Shown piece by piece: positions 11,784 through 23,138 of a DNA stretch of 64,000 bases. Every line of letters starts with the position of its first letter. Positions within the stretch are counted from its first letter, which is position 1. Where the stretch lies: positions 299,033,614 to 299,097,613 of the forward strand of contig NC_073746.1 of assembly GCF_029784135.1 (NCBI RefSeq), read 5' to 3'. The notes under the pieces were generated by a model that did no database searches, was not told the origin of the DNA, and was given only the letters and a program-made list of their open reading frames with translations. The position numbers and the translations under genes were made by a program. This stretch comes from Toxorhynchites rutilus septentrionalis (taxonomy: Eukaryota; Arthropoda; Insecta; Diptera; Culicidae).

Positions 11784-13267
11784 AAATCGCGATAATTTAT
11801 ATATCAAAATGTTACAATCATAGTAATTTTTAAAAGAAAACATGACAAAGTTTTTGCCAGAAAAACTTTTTCCCTGTAAAGGTGCGCTTCTTCCGATGTA
11901 TGAGTGACTTGTTGAAAATTGCAAGGTCTATTTATATCCAATTTTTCGGAATTAAAAAAAAACATGTTTTCGAGAAAAATGAATTTTTATTTTCAGAATA
12001 TATTTTTTTCAATGATATTTGGTTTCAAAAATTGATTTGCTCTTTTTCTATAAATACCTAAATGATTCCCTTTCATTCTTCAACCAATATTTTGTAGATA
12101 TAATAGTTTTTAAATTATGATTTTCGAAAAAAAGTTGGAAAACAATTCAAAATTAAAAAAAAAAATCTGTCGCAAAATCTATCAGTCCTACTAAAAAATT
12201 CTAGTCAAAGAATGAAATGTAGGAAATTATTTTGGTTTTCATGAAAAAATATGAAGCAAATTTTTGAAAAAAAAAATTCAATGAAAAAAAAACATTTTGA
12301 AAATTAAAACTTATTTTTCTCGAAAACATTTTTTTTAAATTATGAAAAAATAGATATCAATAGTCCTTACAATTTCCAACAAGATGGGCACTTTTACAGG
12401 GAAAAAGTTTTTCAAACAACCAATTTGTCATGTTTTTCTTTGAAAATTTACTATTAATCTTCCATTCGTAACATTTTTCTGTACAAATTATCGTGATTTA
12501 CATGCTCTGCTAACTTTTTTCTATTAAGAAACATGTCAAGTACATTTCAAACACGAGAATTTACACACAAAAATGTTACGAGTAAAACATATTTTTTTCA
12601 GGAGGCTCCATACAAAAATGCATTATATTCCAGAAACTATAAAAGATAGAATACACTATATCGTTATCTTGATTTTAAACAAAATTAGGATTAGTTGTAT
12701 TTTTTTTTTCAAAGAAAACATGAAAAAATTGTTTGTAAAAAAAAATTCCCTGTAAAAGTGCCCATCTTCCGATGCACTGACGGCTTGGTGGAAATTGTAA
12801 CGGCTATTTATATTTTTTTGAGAATTAAAAAAAAAAGATTTTAAGAGAAATGATTTTGATTTTTTTAAATATTTTTTTGTTTGTTTTTTTAAATTTTAGT
12901 ATTATTTTATGAAAATTTTCATAATTTCTTACGTTTCACCCTTAACAAGAACTTTGAAGGAATAATAGATTTTGAGTTATATTTTTTTGTAAAAAAATTA
13001 GGAAAACTTTTTTGGCCCTTTTCAAAATGTAGTCATTTTTGAATATTTTGAATATTTGTGTTCTTTTTTGAATATTTCAAGTATGCAAAGTTGTTTAAAA
13101 TATCCATATGTTTACACCCACAACGTTTCACTGCTATCTGAGATAAGACTTCCAACGGCCAGTCGAGTTGGCATGAATTTCGTCCATAGTGGTTCTCAAA
13201 TATTCGTGAAAGTTGGTAGTTATGTTTCGTATAGCAAAATATTAGACCCGTATTCTTTTTTTTGCCA
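11784..13267. repeat. Foldback-like repeat U, right part
   Basis: Contains alternating copies of the U arm: inverted at ~11820-11930, forward at ~12360-12480 and inverted again at ~12560-13200. The marker is GTGCCCATCTTCCGATG or its complement. The last arm ends with the complement of the sequence at 5160-5270 (ACACCCACAACGTTTCACTG). The region could form long hairpins and has no coding content; Phe/Lys-rich frames are by-products of A/T runs. Confidence 0.7.
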
Positions 13268-14360
13268 AAAATGGCTATGAAGATTCATAACATTTGAAAT
13301 GCTGAGCCAATTCAGATGATCGACATTTGAAATTGAAGCCAATGAGCTAGTCTTCTTTAAAAAAAAAATATTGCACCTACTAGAAAATTGAATTTCGTTT
13401 TCGTAATTATTGATTTTTTTTATTTATAGTTTACATGGTTAAAAATAGAGAGCGCTATATTTTTCTAATATTTTTTCTTAAAAGCTGAGTTTTTTACATA
13501 ATATGTATGCATGTTTTTTTTATTTTCATGTTATGATTTTTTAAAGTTAACATGTTTTGGTTGCGTAGGATAGCTGAACACATTGAGCCTCACTTCGGTC
13601 CCTGGGGCCGACTTTCTGACTATTTTCTGTTTATACAAACAGTATCTTTAGGTGTTGGGACCGACTCTGATATTGTGCAAACGCTCTTCATGCGGGCTAA
13701 ATGGAAAGCGCAGCAAGAAAAATTCGGAGCTCAACGTGTTAATAAAAAATATAGCAGGTGAGCTAATTTTATTCCGAACCTGCCATGTGCATAGTTAGAA
13801 ATCATAAGATTGTCTTCAAAAAATTGAATATAGAATCTAAACAAAATGAATATCGATATTGAGTTCTTTGTAGTCCGGGAAAAAATGTATTACCTAAATT
13901 CAATCCAATTAATTTATGATATACAAAATCAATCATTGAAATTTATTCAAGTCTTTACGTATAACATGACAGTTTTGGAATAAAGTTATAACGGATATTG
14001 ATAATGTAAACTAGTTACAGTCGCTATAAGTCATTGTAGACGCAAGATAGTCTAGTCACATAGGAATATTGAAAAAATATTGATAACATGTTAAAAAATC
14101 ATAATTCAAAAACGAAAAAAACACCTCTCTTGGATATGTTAGGTAAAAAAACCTCAGCCTTGAAAAATACAAAGAAAAATAAATATGGCGCCCTTTATCT
14201 TGAACCATGTAAACTAAATAAAAAAACATCAATAATTGCAATTTTTTCGTAAGTGTATTATTATTTCAAAGAAGACTATCTCATTGGCTTCAGTTTTATA
14301 TATCAATCATGTGAATAAGTCCAGTAGTTTGAAAGCTATGAATTTTTGAAAAAAGTAATC
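13268..14360. mobile_element. Foldback element V with ~300-bp inverted arms and a 0.5-kb loop
   Basis: The left arm (13268-13555) and the right arm (14085-14345) are imperfect inverted repeats. Shared motifs, read on one strand, include GAAGCCAATGAG.TAGTCTTC, TTTATAGTTTACATGGTT.A and TTATGATTTTTTAA..ACATG. The loop between them (13556-14084) does not pair and contains an open frame bounded by splice-like signals (see the exon entry). No clean target duplication was found, so the exact ends are uncertain. Confidence 0.65.
13569..13757 (+). other. Candidate internal exon in the loop of foldback V
   Basis: A 189-bp open segment preceded by the acceptor-like GGTTGCGTAG and followed by the strong donor CAG|GTGAGC. 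Its length is a multiple of three and it would be a symmetrical phase 2-2 exon. The reading frame is open across both edges and codes for about 63 residues with normal amino-acid composition (EHIEPHFGPWGRLSDYF ... AKWKAQQEKFGAQR), unlike the Lys/Phe/Asn-rich noise frames around it. I do not recognise the protein. It could be a host exon captured by the foldback, an exon of the host gene whose intron this is, or part of a transposon gene. Chance cannot be excluded for a frame this short. Confidence 0.4.
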
Positions 14361-15066
14361 TTTGGAAAAAAGGAAATTGATTCTTCGGACCACCCTAATA
14401 TGGAAAAAATAATCATTCTACGCGTTTAGCTAAATTTGAACAATATCAAAGCTATTAAATTTCTTTTTTGTACCGGGCTTGGCTTGCCTTGAACTGGCTC
14501 TACTTCGAAAAGTACACTACGTAGAATGTTTCTATTGCTTCCATTTGAAGGATGAGATAATTTAACCCATAAACGACCAAGCTGTAAAAATTATTTTTTT
14601 TGACGAAAGTCATTGTTGTATTTTCGATTATTAACGCTATAGGAATTTCAATATTCAAGAATTATTTTTTTCCTATCTTCCATTTTCCGGGAAATGACTG
14701 TTGGAAAAATCGAACATTGGCCGAAATCCGCACTTTTTTTTTGCAAGTACAAACATACTGCGAACTAAAAGTCACTTCAATTAGCAAATATACGGTATTC
14801 ATAAATGCATCAATTTTGGATTCCCGGAAGAACAAGAACAGGAGAATGGTGGTCTCTAAGTATAAATCCAACCTAAGGTAAGATGTGGCATTTCTTATTT
14901 CATGTAATTTCGACTTATAACTGACAGGCTTTTTCTTCAAACGAAAGCATATGCTGTTATTTTTATTGTTAACTGTGGAGAAATGTCAATGCTTAAAAAC
15001 TAGTCTCTCCAATTATCCATTTCCCGAAAAAGTCGATCATTTTCCAAAACATGCTATTTACCAGAG
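14361..15066. other. A+T-rich interval, nothing recognised
   Basis: Open frames at about 14600-14940 on both strands overlap and have no domain. No shared repeat was found. Confidence 0.35.
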
Positions 15067-15194
15067 TACAGGTCGGACTCCATTATCCGGGATTCGATTA
15101 TCCGGAATTTTAGACTCAATTATCCGAAGTATTTTATTTTTGATTTTCGGAAATTTTGAATAATTTGTATAATAATTCTATATTGAATAGCTAA

Positions 15195-15700
15195 TATGGG
15201 TATCAAATGAAAGGGCTTGACTAATAGAATACAGTTATTTATGAAAAATGCAAATTTAAGAAGGCGGCCACGTCAAAATGACGGATTATATATTTTCTCA
15301 GAACCCCATCAATATGGGTATCAAATGAAAGGGCTTGACTAGTAGAATACAGTTATTTATAGAAAATTCAAATTCAAGATGGCGGCCACTACAAAATGGC
15401 GCCATATATATTTTTTTCACAACTCAATCAAAATGGGTATCAAATGAAAGGGCTTGACTAGTAGAATACAGCTATTTATAGAAAATTCAAATTCAAGATG
15501 GCGGCCACTACAAAATGGCACCATATATATTTTTTTCACAACTCAATCAAAATGGGTATCAAATGAAAAGGCTTGACTAGTAGAGCACAGTTATTTTTGA
15601 AAAATGCCCAAAAATGTATCAAAAGAAAGTTCTCGACTAGTAGAACATAGCAGATAATGAAAAATCCAATTTAAAGATGGCGGCAGTCCCCAAACAACTA
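15195..15700 (+). repeat. Tandem array, ~119-bp unit, about four copies
   Basis: Units start with ATGGGTATCAAATGAAAGG at 15195, 15313, 15432 and 15551 (spacing 118-119), with a partial fifth near 15610. Each contains CTTGACTAGTAGAATACAG and a GATGGCGGCC block. It lies inside element X. A further decayed piece (CAAATGAAATGATTTGACTA) appears near 16010, just before repeat Y. Confidence 0.85.
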
Positions 15701-16221
15701 ATTACTTTTTGAATTCAGCTTAACCTGTTTCTATGTATGTTTGAATGTTTGTTGGGTTGTCCCACATTAATAGAAAATTGACTCCGTTCCTGTTGAATGA
15801 TTGATCTGAAATTTGGAACATATATTTAATTCTACTGTCATTATAAAACTGCCTATTCCATTATCTTGAAAAATTCAATTTGGCCGCCGCAAAAAAATCG
15901 CTGAATGGCTAGATTTGGAGAATACACTACGCTATGAACAACATAAATTGGAAAAGGTTACCGCCACAACATGGTCGACTATGTATTTTTTGTAATCCCC
16001 TCAAATATCAAATGAAATGATTTGACTAATAGAATACAGTACAGGTCTGACTCGATTATATACAGACTCAATTATATGTGATTCGATTATATACAATTTT
16101 GGACTCGATTATATTCAGTTTGGAAAAAAATATTTTTTTTTTATATTTCAAATATGACTTATTTCATGAAGAAATGTAACCTTTCAACGTTAAGGTGAAG
16201 TTTGAGTGGCTATTACATGTA

Positions 16222-17456
16222 TGGGAGAGGGAGGCAAGTTGGCGAGGGAGGCAAGATGACGAATCGGTAATTTGACCCGTTGTAATGAAGGTAGCGCCAC
16301 CTACTTTTTACTGAAGATACCTCATAACAAGGCCAAACTTTGTACTCGGTAAATCTGCCGAAAACGTTATCACAAAAAAAAGTGAAAAATAAAAATTAGA
16401 AAAATCGTGATTTTTTTATTTTATTTTTTCCGTTTTTTCAAATTTTATTATCCACTTTATGAGAAAAGTTAAAATTTCAAAATAATTTTATACATGATAA
16501 AGGTACTCTATTGTACATAATCTGTTTGTTTCCGGCGAGTTTCAATCATGATTTTTTTTCAGCTAAATTTTTTTTATTGAAAAAGTCGCTTGGGGGCAAG
16601 TTGGCGAACTGCAACATTATGTTAATTTTTGGTTTTTTATTGCAGATGGTTAGAACCTTATAAGCGAAAAAGAGACCAATATTGGTCGGACACCAGTTTG
16701 GAGAATGTTATGAAAGCTATAGAAGAAGGTTTGTCTGTTCTGGGTGCTTCAAAACAGTTCGGTGTGCCAGAACCAACTTTGAGACGCTATCGACGAAAAT
16801 ATTCAGACATGGAGGTTAGATTTTCAATTCAGCATTTGCGTTTCCATGTTCTTTATGCAAGAAATATTAAATCTGTATCAATTTCAGGATACGTCGTCCA
16901 ATAAAGGCCGCTTTAAAGCCACATTCAGGTCCAGCTTCGAAGAATTGCCGTTTGCGGTTAAAAATGGCATAGAGCACCCTTTCAAAGGAACATGCGCTGG
17001 ACGGACATGGGTTGAAATATTTATGAAGGCTCATAAGCTATCTTTGAGAAAGCCAGAAAATACTTCAGCGGCTCGATTAATGGCATTCAATAAAAAAAAA
17101 TTGTGACTTATTTTTTCGATCTTTGGGAGATATACGAGCTCAGTATTGTTTTCCTGCGTGTGACATTTACAGTGTTGATGAAAATGGCATTTCCACTGTT
17201 CTAACCAAGGATAAATAAATAATTGTTATTACATTTTGTTGATTTTTAGGTGACCAAACCATATTCGCCAACTTGCCTCCAGGCTTTTTGCGCAAAGCTT
17301 TTGGATGGACATGTTTTTTAGCTTTTTTGCCCATCCAATAGATAATATGATAGGAAACACTTCAGGCTATATGAATCAGCATCAACATTAAAAAAAAAAA
17401 ATTCAAGATCTAGGGCTCGCCAAAGCTTTATGTCGCCAACTTGCCTCCCTCTCCCC
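16222..17456 (+). mobile_element. Internally deleted pogo/Tigger-like DNA transposon
   Basis: A 1,235-bp element with 23-bp inverted ends (GGGAGAGGGAGGCAAGTTGG on the left; the right end is its complement) flanked by TA at 16220-16221 and 17457-17458. The homologous copy of repeat Y at 35750-35775 has a single TA at this place and gives the uninterrupted site. The GGCAAGTTGGCGA part of the end recurs inside, forward near 16597 and inverted near 17264, making two nested pairs of possible transposase-binding sites. The encoded transposase is partial. Confidence 0.9.
16646..17219 (+). pseudogene. pogo/Tigger-like transposase remnant with one intron
   Basis: Proposed start is the ATG at 16646, directly after a polypyrimidine-TGCAG acceptor that implies an intron in the 5' UTR. 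One extra base after four codons breaks the frame; the next stretch YKRKRDQYWSDTSLENVMKA ... GASKQFGVP..TLRRYR is the Psq-type helix-turn-helix DNA-binding domain. A 73-bp intron (16815-16887, GT..AG, phase 0) follows. Exon 2 gives KGRFKATF, then KNGIEHPF, AGRTWVEIFMKAH, LSLRKPENTSAARLMAFNKK, the CENP-B-like second DNA-binding region. After another frameshift near 17100 comes FPACDIYSVDENGISTV, where VDE.G carries the first acidic residue of the DDE domain. The frame then ends; the rest of the catalytic domain is deleted. Confidence 0.85.
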
Positions 17457-18147
17457 TACAGTGGGGTAAAAATCGCGATTTTTGCTTGAATTTTCACCAG
17501 GAATTGTTTATATTGATATTGCAGCCAAATTACGAAAAATAGAAGTTGTGCGTCAAAGAACAAATCGTGGAGCGGTTAAAGAACTTCATTTTAAATGATA
17601 GAAATAATGTAGTCTAATATAAATTTTTAGGATAAAATTAATAATAACACATTAAAAGTTATCAACTTTCAAGTGTTTCACTTCCAAAATGTCATTAAAA
17701 TTCACTAAGTTAGTTATTCCACTACTATATCTTGTACTAAATTTTCTCATCTTTCAAATGAAAGCATCCGAATCGTCTTCCGTAGCGTACTTTTTAATGT
17801 AGAGCCAGTTTGAAGCAACAGAGCAACAGAAGTAAAAAAAAAGGTCTGTAACTCTCTCATTGTTGAAATTCGAACATATGCGTAGGAGGATTTTTTTCAT
17901 CAAATATGATCGTCTATCACCTCCTGAGAAAACCTGAATAAATTAATTTTTTAATGTGAGAAAGGTGTTTTTTGACTTTAAGGGGATGAATCAAAAATAA
18001 AATTCCTCTTTTATTTTCAAAAAACGAAAAATACATGCAAAAAAAAACAAATAAAGAAAAAAAATTGTTTTAACTCGATTATCCGGAGGATTTGATTATC
18101 CGGAGTGACGAAACATCAATACTCCGGATAATCGAGTCCGACCTGTA

Positions 18148-20150
18148 CTGCTAAAAAACAATGGCAAAGAGGGTTGGGAGGTTATTATTCGGTCCGGCGG
18201 AAGAATATTCACACAAACAATCTCATTAGAATCCTCGTTACACGTACTGATCCTGTTCTTCCAGCTCCCCCACAAAAGAAATTCTACGGTTCGCCATCAC
18301 CTAAGTTGTTACGGACAAAAAAATCATACAGATTTTCAATAATATTTGCTAAATTATTCGATATTTGCATACATTCACAACTGAAAATGCAAGTGTCACA
18401 CCCCTGCGGAGTGTGGCTAACCTCACTTGAATAACATTGCATCGCGAATTGTCACAAGAGAAGCATAAGAATAACAAAAACATCGATAGAAAGAAATACA
18501 AGTTAGAGTGAATTGAATACAATAATCAAATATAAATTGAGCCAATTTTAGCCTTCCAAAAAGGTAACAGGTATAGATCTATACATTATTGAAACTCTCT
18601 AAAGGAAAGCTTTTATAGGTAACAAAAATCTTAGAAGCCCAGCCCGCATAAATTGGGGAATTTTAGCGAGAGATTAAACGTGAGTAGTAGACTATTTTGC
18701 ATAACAAAGACCAGGAATAAACCTGAAAAGAAAGAATTGTTTGAATACATGTTTGATTATCATGATCAATAATACTAGAAAATAGATACTTACCTGAGAC
18801 ATAGCGATCCTGAAAAAAATACTCACCTGAGACGTAGTGATTCTGAAAAATTTAAACTTATCTGATACAGCTTATTGTGATGAAGACAATGAATATGAAG
18901 TGAATTATGTAATCTATGTAGTAACATGAATGAATGTATTGAATGTACTGATGTGAATGTAATGATTGTAATGATGTGTATCTGTGTATTCTAGGGATTT
19001 TTTAACGACGCATTATAATAAAGTTATCAAATCGGAAGCAGCGAAAAATTTCCCACAGCAAGAATAAATGAAAAACCTTCCGTCTTCTAAAGCAAACAAA
19101 TCAAAATGCGCAGCGGAGGTTAGATGTCCAAAGACATGAAAAATTATCGAAGTTGCTGTTCGATTTAAGTAACATTTTGAAAGTAAATAAATCAAAAGTT
19201 AGTGGCTTTTAAGGTGTTATTACTAATTTCATTCCAAAAAATTTATTGTTTCCATCAATTGTGTATAATCGGGTTCGACCTTTTGAAACTTATGAATTTG
19301 TAGACCTTCGTCAGTTTTATAGAATAATCTTTTCGACTATCAAATATAAAATTTCTATACGATGTCGGAACCTTAGACCTAATGTCCAGCTGCAGTTTGA
19401 ATTTTCTATTATTTCACGATTTTCATTTCTATTTATTTCACGATTTTCAATATATAAAATTTGTAGTATCTCCGAAACGGTTGTTTCTAGCATAAAACGT
19501 TATATATGTATAACTTATCAACACAAACTCTGATATCAGAGCAAAGCAAGCATAAAGCGTTGCTCCTGCAATCATCTAAGCCAGCCTATTCAACCGATTA
19601 GCGGAATTCATCCACAGCATCAAGGTCAATTAGCGATCAGATAAATCGCAATCGCATATTAAATGTTAATAAAAAGGATAGATCCTTTGCATAGAGTTCC
19701 GTCTTCATTTATAATCGTAGTTGTAAAGTTTGTTGATATAAGATTTTGTAATAAATGTTGTTGGTGATTTTTTTTTGTTTTAGTGAACTCATGTAATCAA
19801 TCCGATAATTTATGGTTATTCATGTAGAATTGTATGTTGATTCCATTTTGTATATGATTTTTTTTTAAAGGATTACTAGTATTGAGATGAGTTTTTATAT
19901 TTTGGCGAATGAACTTTCAAGTTCAGAGCCTTTTAAAAATAAACAGTAAAAATAGTAATACTATTTTTAAAAATTCGTATATCCATTTTGGTGTCTATAC
20001 ATTCTGTCAAATATATACCGGGAATTCATAATGTTAAATTATGAAAAAAACATTTTTAATTTTTGTTCACAACGGTACTGCTGTCAGTGGTCTTACTGTC
20101 AATCCTGAGGGCGATCTGTCATTTAGTTTGTTTACAGTATCATTAAAAAT
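18148..20150. other. A+T-rich interval; short tandem at 18785-18870
   Basis: No gene or shared dispersed repeat recognised. Three imperfect ~40-bp units (ACTTACCTGAGACATAGCGA type) lie at 18788-18875, followed by TGAATGTA/TGATGTGAATG-type simple sequence to about 18985. Open frames near 18174 and 19246 have no domain. Confidence 0.4.
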
Positions 20151-20152
20151 AG

Positions 20153-21032
20153 GGTAAATGATCTTGGTTCGTCCGATGTAGGGTGTTTCCACGCAACTAG
20201 TAAATGCAAATCGATTTTTCTTCATGAAACTCACACATAATCAATACGAGTTTTGATTTGTTGGAAAGCTCCAAGTCTCTAGTTTCTAATACTATTATGA
20301 GGCGTTGAAATTATTAAAAGTTTTATGTTTTTTAACGATTTTCCTCAAAGAGAAATTATGATCATGGTTTGTCCAAAAAATGATCATGGTTTGTTCGGTT
20401 TTAGAAATCACCTTTTTTGAATGAAAAATGAAACTATGAATGCATTTCTCATTGCTTGAGTTTACTGTCATCATATTGATCCATCCATAATTTAGGCTTT
20501 CTTCAGAATATTGCCTTTTCTTGGGGCATTTTCAAAGTGTTCACCTCAACACACTCAACACGGAGAAACTTTATTTCTACTATGCGCGAAGGACACAATA
20601 AACAAACTGCAGCGCGCCAAGCAACATTAGTGAATCGGACAACTCATTATCACAGTTGAGGTCATCGAAATGCATTAATTACATGGTTTTACTGTGTAAA
20701 CCTGATACAAATAGCGAGCAAGCATGATATTTACAATATTTGTTTGTGTTATAATCCAGGAGAGGTCTGAATACGTGCCAAATAATCATCTAGTGATTGA
20801 TTAAAAGTTAGCTCAAATGGGGGGCGCATCGACAACTATAGGATGTGGATTTTATATTCCTTTAAAACATGTAAATCCGTAAAAATATACTATAAAACTA
20901 CTGTAAATCATGAATACGATAATTTGAAACATTCGAATACCTGATTTGACACAGATGCGCTGAATAAGAACATTCAAAAAAGTGGCCAAACCATGATCAT
21001 ATTTGTGACTGGACAAACCAAAATCATTTACC
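20153..21032. mobile_element. MITE-like element with GGTAAATGAT ends
   Basis: The left end GGTAAATGATCTTGGTTCGT and the right end, complement GGTAAATGATTTTGGTTTGT, are inverted repeats of ~22 bp. TA lies close outside both ends (exact boundary shifted by one or two bases). Subterminal motifs GATCATGGTTTGTCC recur at ~20360-20395 and inverted at ~20987. A partial second copy of the right half lies at 36318-36570. No transposase frame is present. Confidence 0.75.
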
Positions 21033-23045
21033 TTTAGTTAACTTTTTTTTCTCGTTGTAATAGGAATTATTTTATTGGTCAAAGATATTTTGTAATATTT
21101 TTTGTTGCATACAATAAAACGTTGGAAAAGGTGGCAAAATACATTTGGTGACTCAACTATGTCGAAAACACGGATGTATGAACGGTATAAGACATTCAAA
21201 GACGGTCGAGAAAATAAAAACAATTTGTCACGTCAAGAATGACCATCCAGTTCTTGGACGCCACTTGGACGGCCATGAGTACCGTACTGCACTCAAAAAT
21301 TATTCCGCTGGGGCTATGAGACATCTTCCAAAGTTTCAAACGTGTGCGCTACAGCACAAGTTTAACGGTCAAACTAATGTGTTTTTTTTTGTTTTTTACT
21401 GGTCTCAATACATAGTAGGACACTTCGATTCCACAGTTTGGCATCACTGCTTGTATTATTCTACCAATTACAATTTTTCACTGCCCGAAATGCTCCGAAA
21501 AGTTTTTATGTTTGGATTGTTTCAATGCAAGACATTTGTTTAACGAGTTTGAAATAATGTTATAAAAATATAATTTCGAAAAAATAAATTGTTTCATAAT
21601 GATTTTTATCGATATTTTACTCGTTTACCTTGAGTTGGGGCCGCGTGGGCAGTACTACACACGGGTAGTTTTCGCCGTTCTTCAGAATTTGGTTGATTTT
21701 TTGGGCATAAGATAAAGCGCAGCACGACTAGTGCCAGAAGAGCTCATTTTCCTTCAGAAGGCTTCAGAAGGGACCTATTTTGTAGGCGATGATAAAAATT
21801 TAGATGATAAATAAAACATTTACGTTAAAAACACTAATTCCTGGTATATATTTGACGGAATGTATACAAATTAGAAATCGTGCGAACGTGACGAACTTGA
21901 ATTGAAACAGTAATCGACAGATACATTTTACCAAATTGATTTAAATGGCAGCACTGCTCGCAATGTTCTCGAGGACACGCACTAATCCCTGCAGCACCCG
22001 CGGGGTAAGACAAAATAACGAGAAGAAGCATGCATCCAAACAACAATAACAATGGACTGCACTTCGTGCGCAGCATAACATAAGCCACTCGTGTGTTCAT
22101 GAATCGCAATACCTTTCTGCTGGGAGCGAGAACGAGACGGACGCGGTTGGCTCAGATTGCAGCATTTCTCAGTTAGGGAACGAGGGAACTATTTCGCACG
22201 AAATTACGAAACTGTTTCCGAACCGATGGGCACCTCTTCTCTGCCTCGGATCATCGTTGTCTTCCTGTCCATCTGCCGACGGTGACAGGCATATGGTTCG
22301 GGGTCTGGCCCGAGTGCGGTGGCCTGCGGGAGGGAGAAAACATGCCAAGCTACTGCACTTCAATTCTCTAAAATATTATTGAACCGTGAACTAATCGAAA
22401 TATTTCCATTCATTCCTCTCTTCCATTGCATGGCGGGATTGCATGCTTTGAAAAGTTATTAACAATTTTTCATTAACACAAAGCCGGGATAAGAATCGCA
22501 CAAACCGGAGGAAGAGGGGGAAAGGGAACGGGAACCGGTCGGATTAGTGATTAGAGAGTGAGTGTGCAATATGAGAGGACGGTCCTCGGTGTGCCGTCGA
22601 TCCAGTTTTTTTCCCCATTTTCTATCCTGTTGTCTTCGTTCGTTCTGAATGTCTATTTTTCAATCTGCCGTTCGCCGGAGCCACTCAACCATGGGGCCCT
22701 ATCGGGGAAGGACTTTGGACGATTGTGATGGCTGTGTTTTCACACAGGAATACCGGGAAGTGCCCTCTGGCACTCGCTGAATGGTGGTCGAATCACGGCC
22801 GAGAGGAAGCCGGCGAGTTTTGTGCATTTCATATTTTTATCATTTGCAGTAATGAATACCACGAAGTCCGATGCTGATCAGGGGAGAGAACGACGTGTTG
22901 ATTGATTCGTTCGATTTTCTAGGAATAGCCAATTTGACAGGAATGAACCCATAGCGTAGTGTTGAGGGTCTTTCTACTTGTTGTTTTGGTTGTGCTCGTA
23001 TGGGCTCCACCCAAAATGAGTTGAAAATATTTGAAATTTTACGAG
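21033..23045. other. Low-repeat interval, no supported gene
   Basis: An open frame at 21145-21543 (132 codons) has no recognisable domain, and I do not call it a gene. The part from about 21640 to 22950 looks richer in G+C, with several overlapping short frames on both strands (for example 22169-22363 minus) that lack domains. It may be host sequence, but no exon structure could be shown. Confidence 0.4.
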
Positions 23046-23138
23046 TGCGATCCTCGATTTTTATTTTTTTATTTATTTATTTTTTTCACTTCGTCTTAGA
23101 TTTAAAAAAACATCTCACAGACTGACAAATCTTAAATA

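Larger units (their letters stand above)
16042..17998 (+). repeat. Repeat Y copy 1, split by the pogo-like element
   Basis: Starts after TA (16040-16041) with CAGGTCTGACTCGATTATAT and is homologous to 35013-36317. The homology runs to 16221, is interrupted by the 16222-17456 transposon, and resumes at 17457 (CAGTGGGGTAAAAATCGCGA) up to about 17998. Its end resembles that of element X but carries TATATA where X has TATCCGG. Its own right end was not identified. Confidence 0.75.
15069..18145. mobile_element. TA-flanked element X with Tigger-like terminal repeats, carrying nested insertions
   Basis: The left end CAGGTCGGACTCCATTATCC and the right end, whose complement reads CAGGTCGGACTCGATTATCC, are inverted repeats flanked by TA (15067-15068 and 18146-18147). 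The ATTATCCGG motif recurs just inside both ends (15085-15128 and 18072-18110). The TA target and end sequence fit a pogo/Tigger-type family. The interior holds a ~119-bp tandem array, the start of repeat Y at 16042 and a pogo-like element at 16222-17456. No transposase that belongs to X itself was seen, so it is non-autonomous. Confidence 0.75.

Noticed and set aside
21145..21543. 132-codon open frame as a host gene
   Set aside because: No domain, no start context or splice signals of note; the composition is not convincing.
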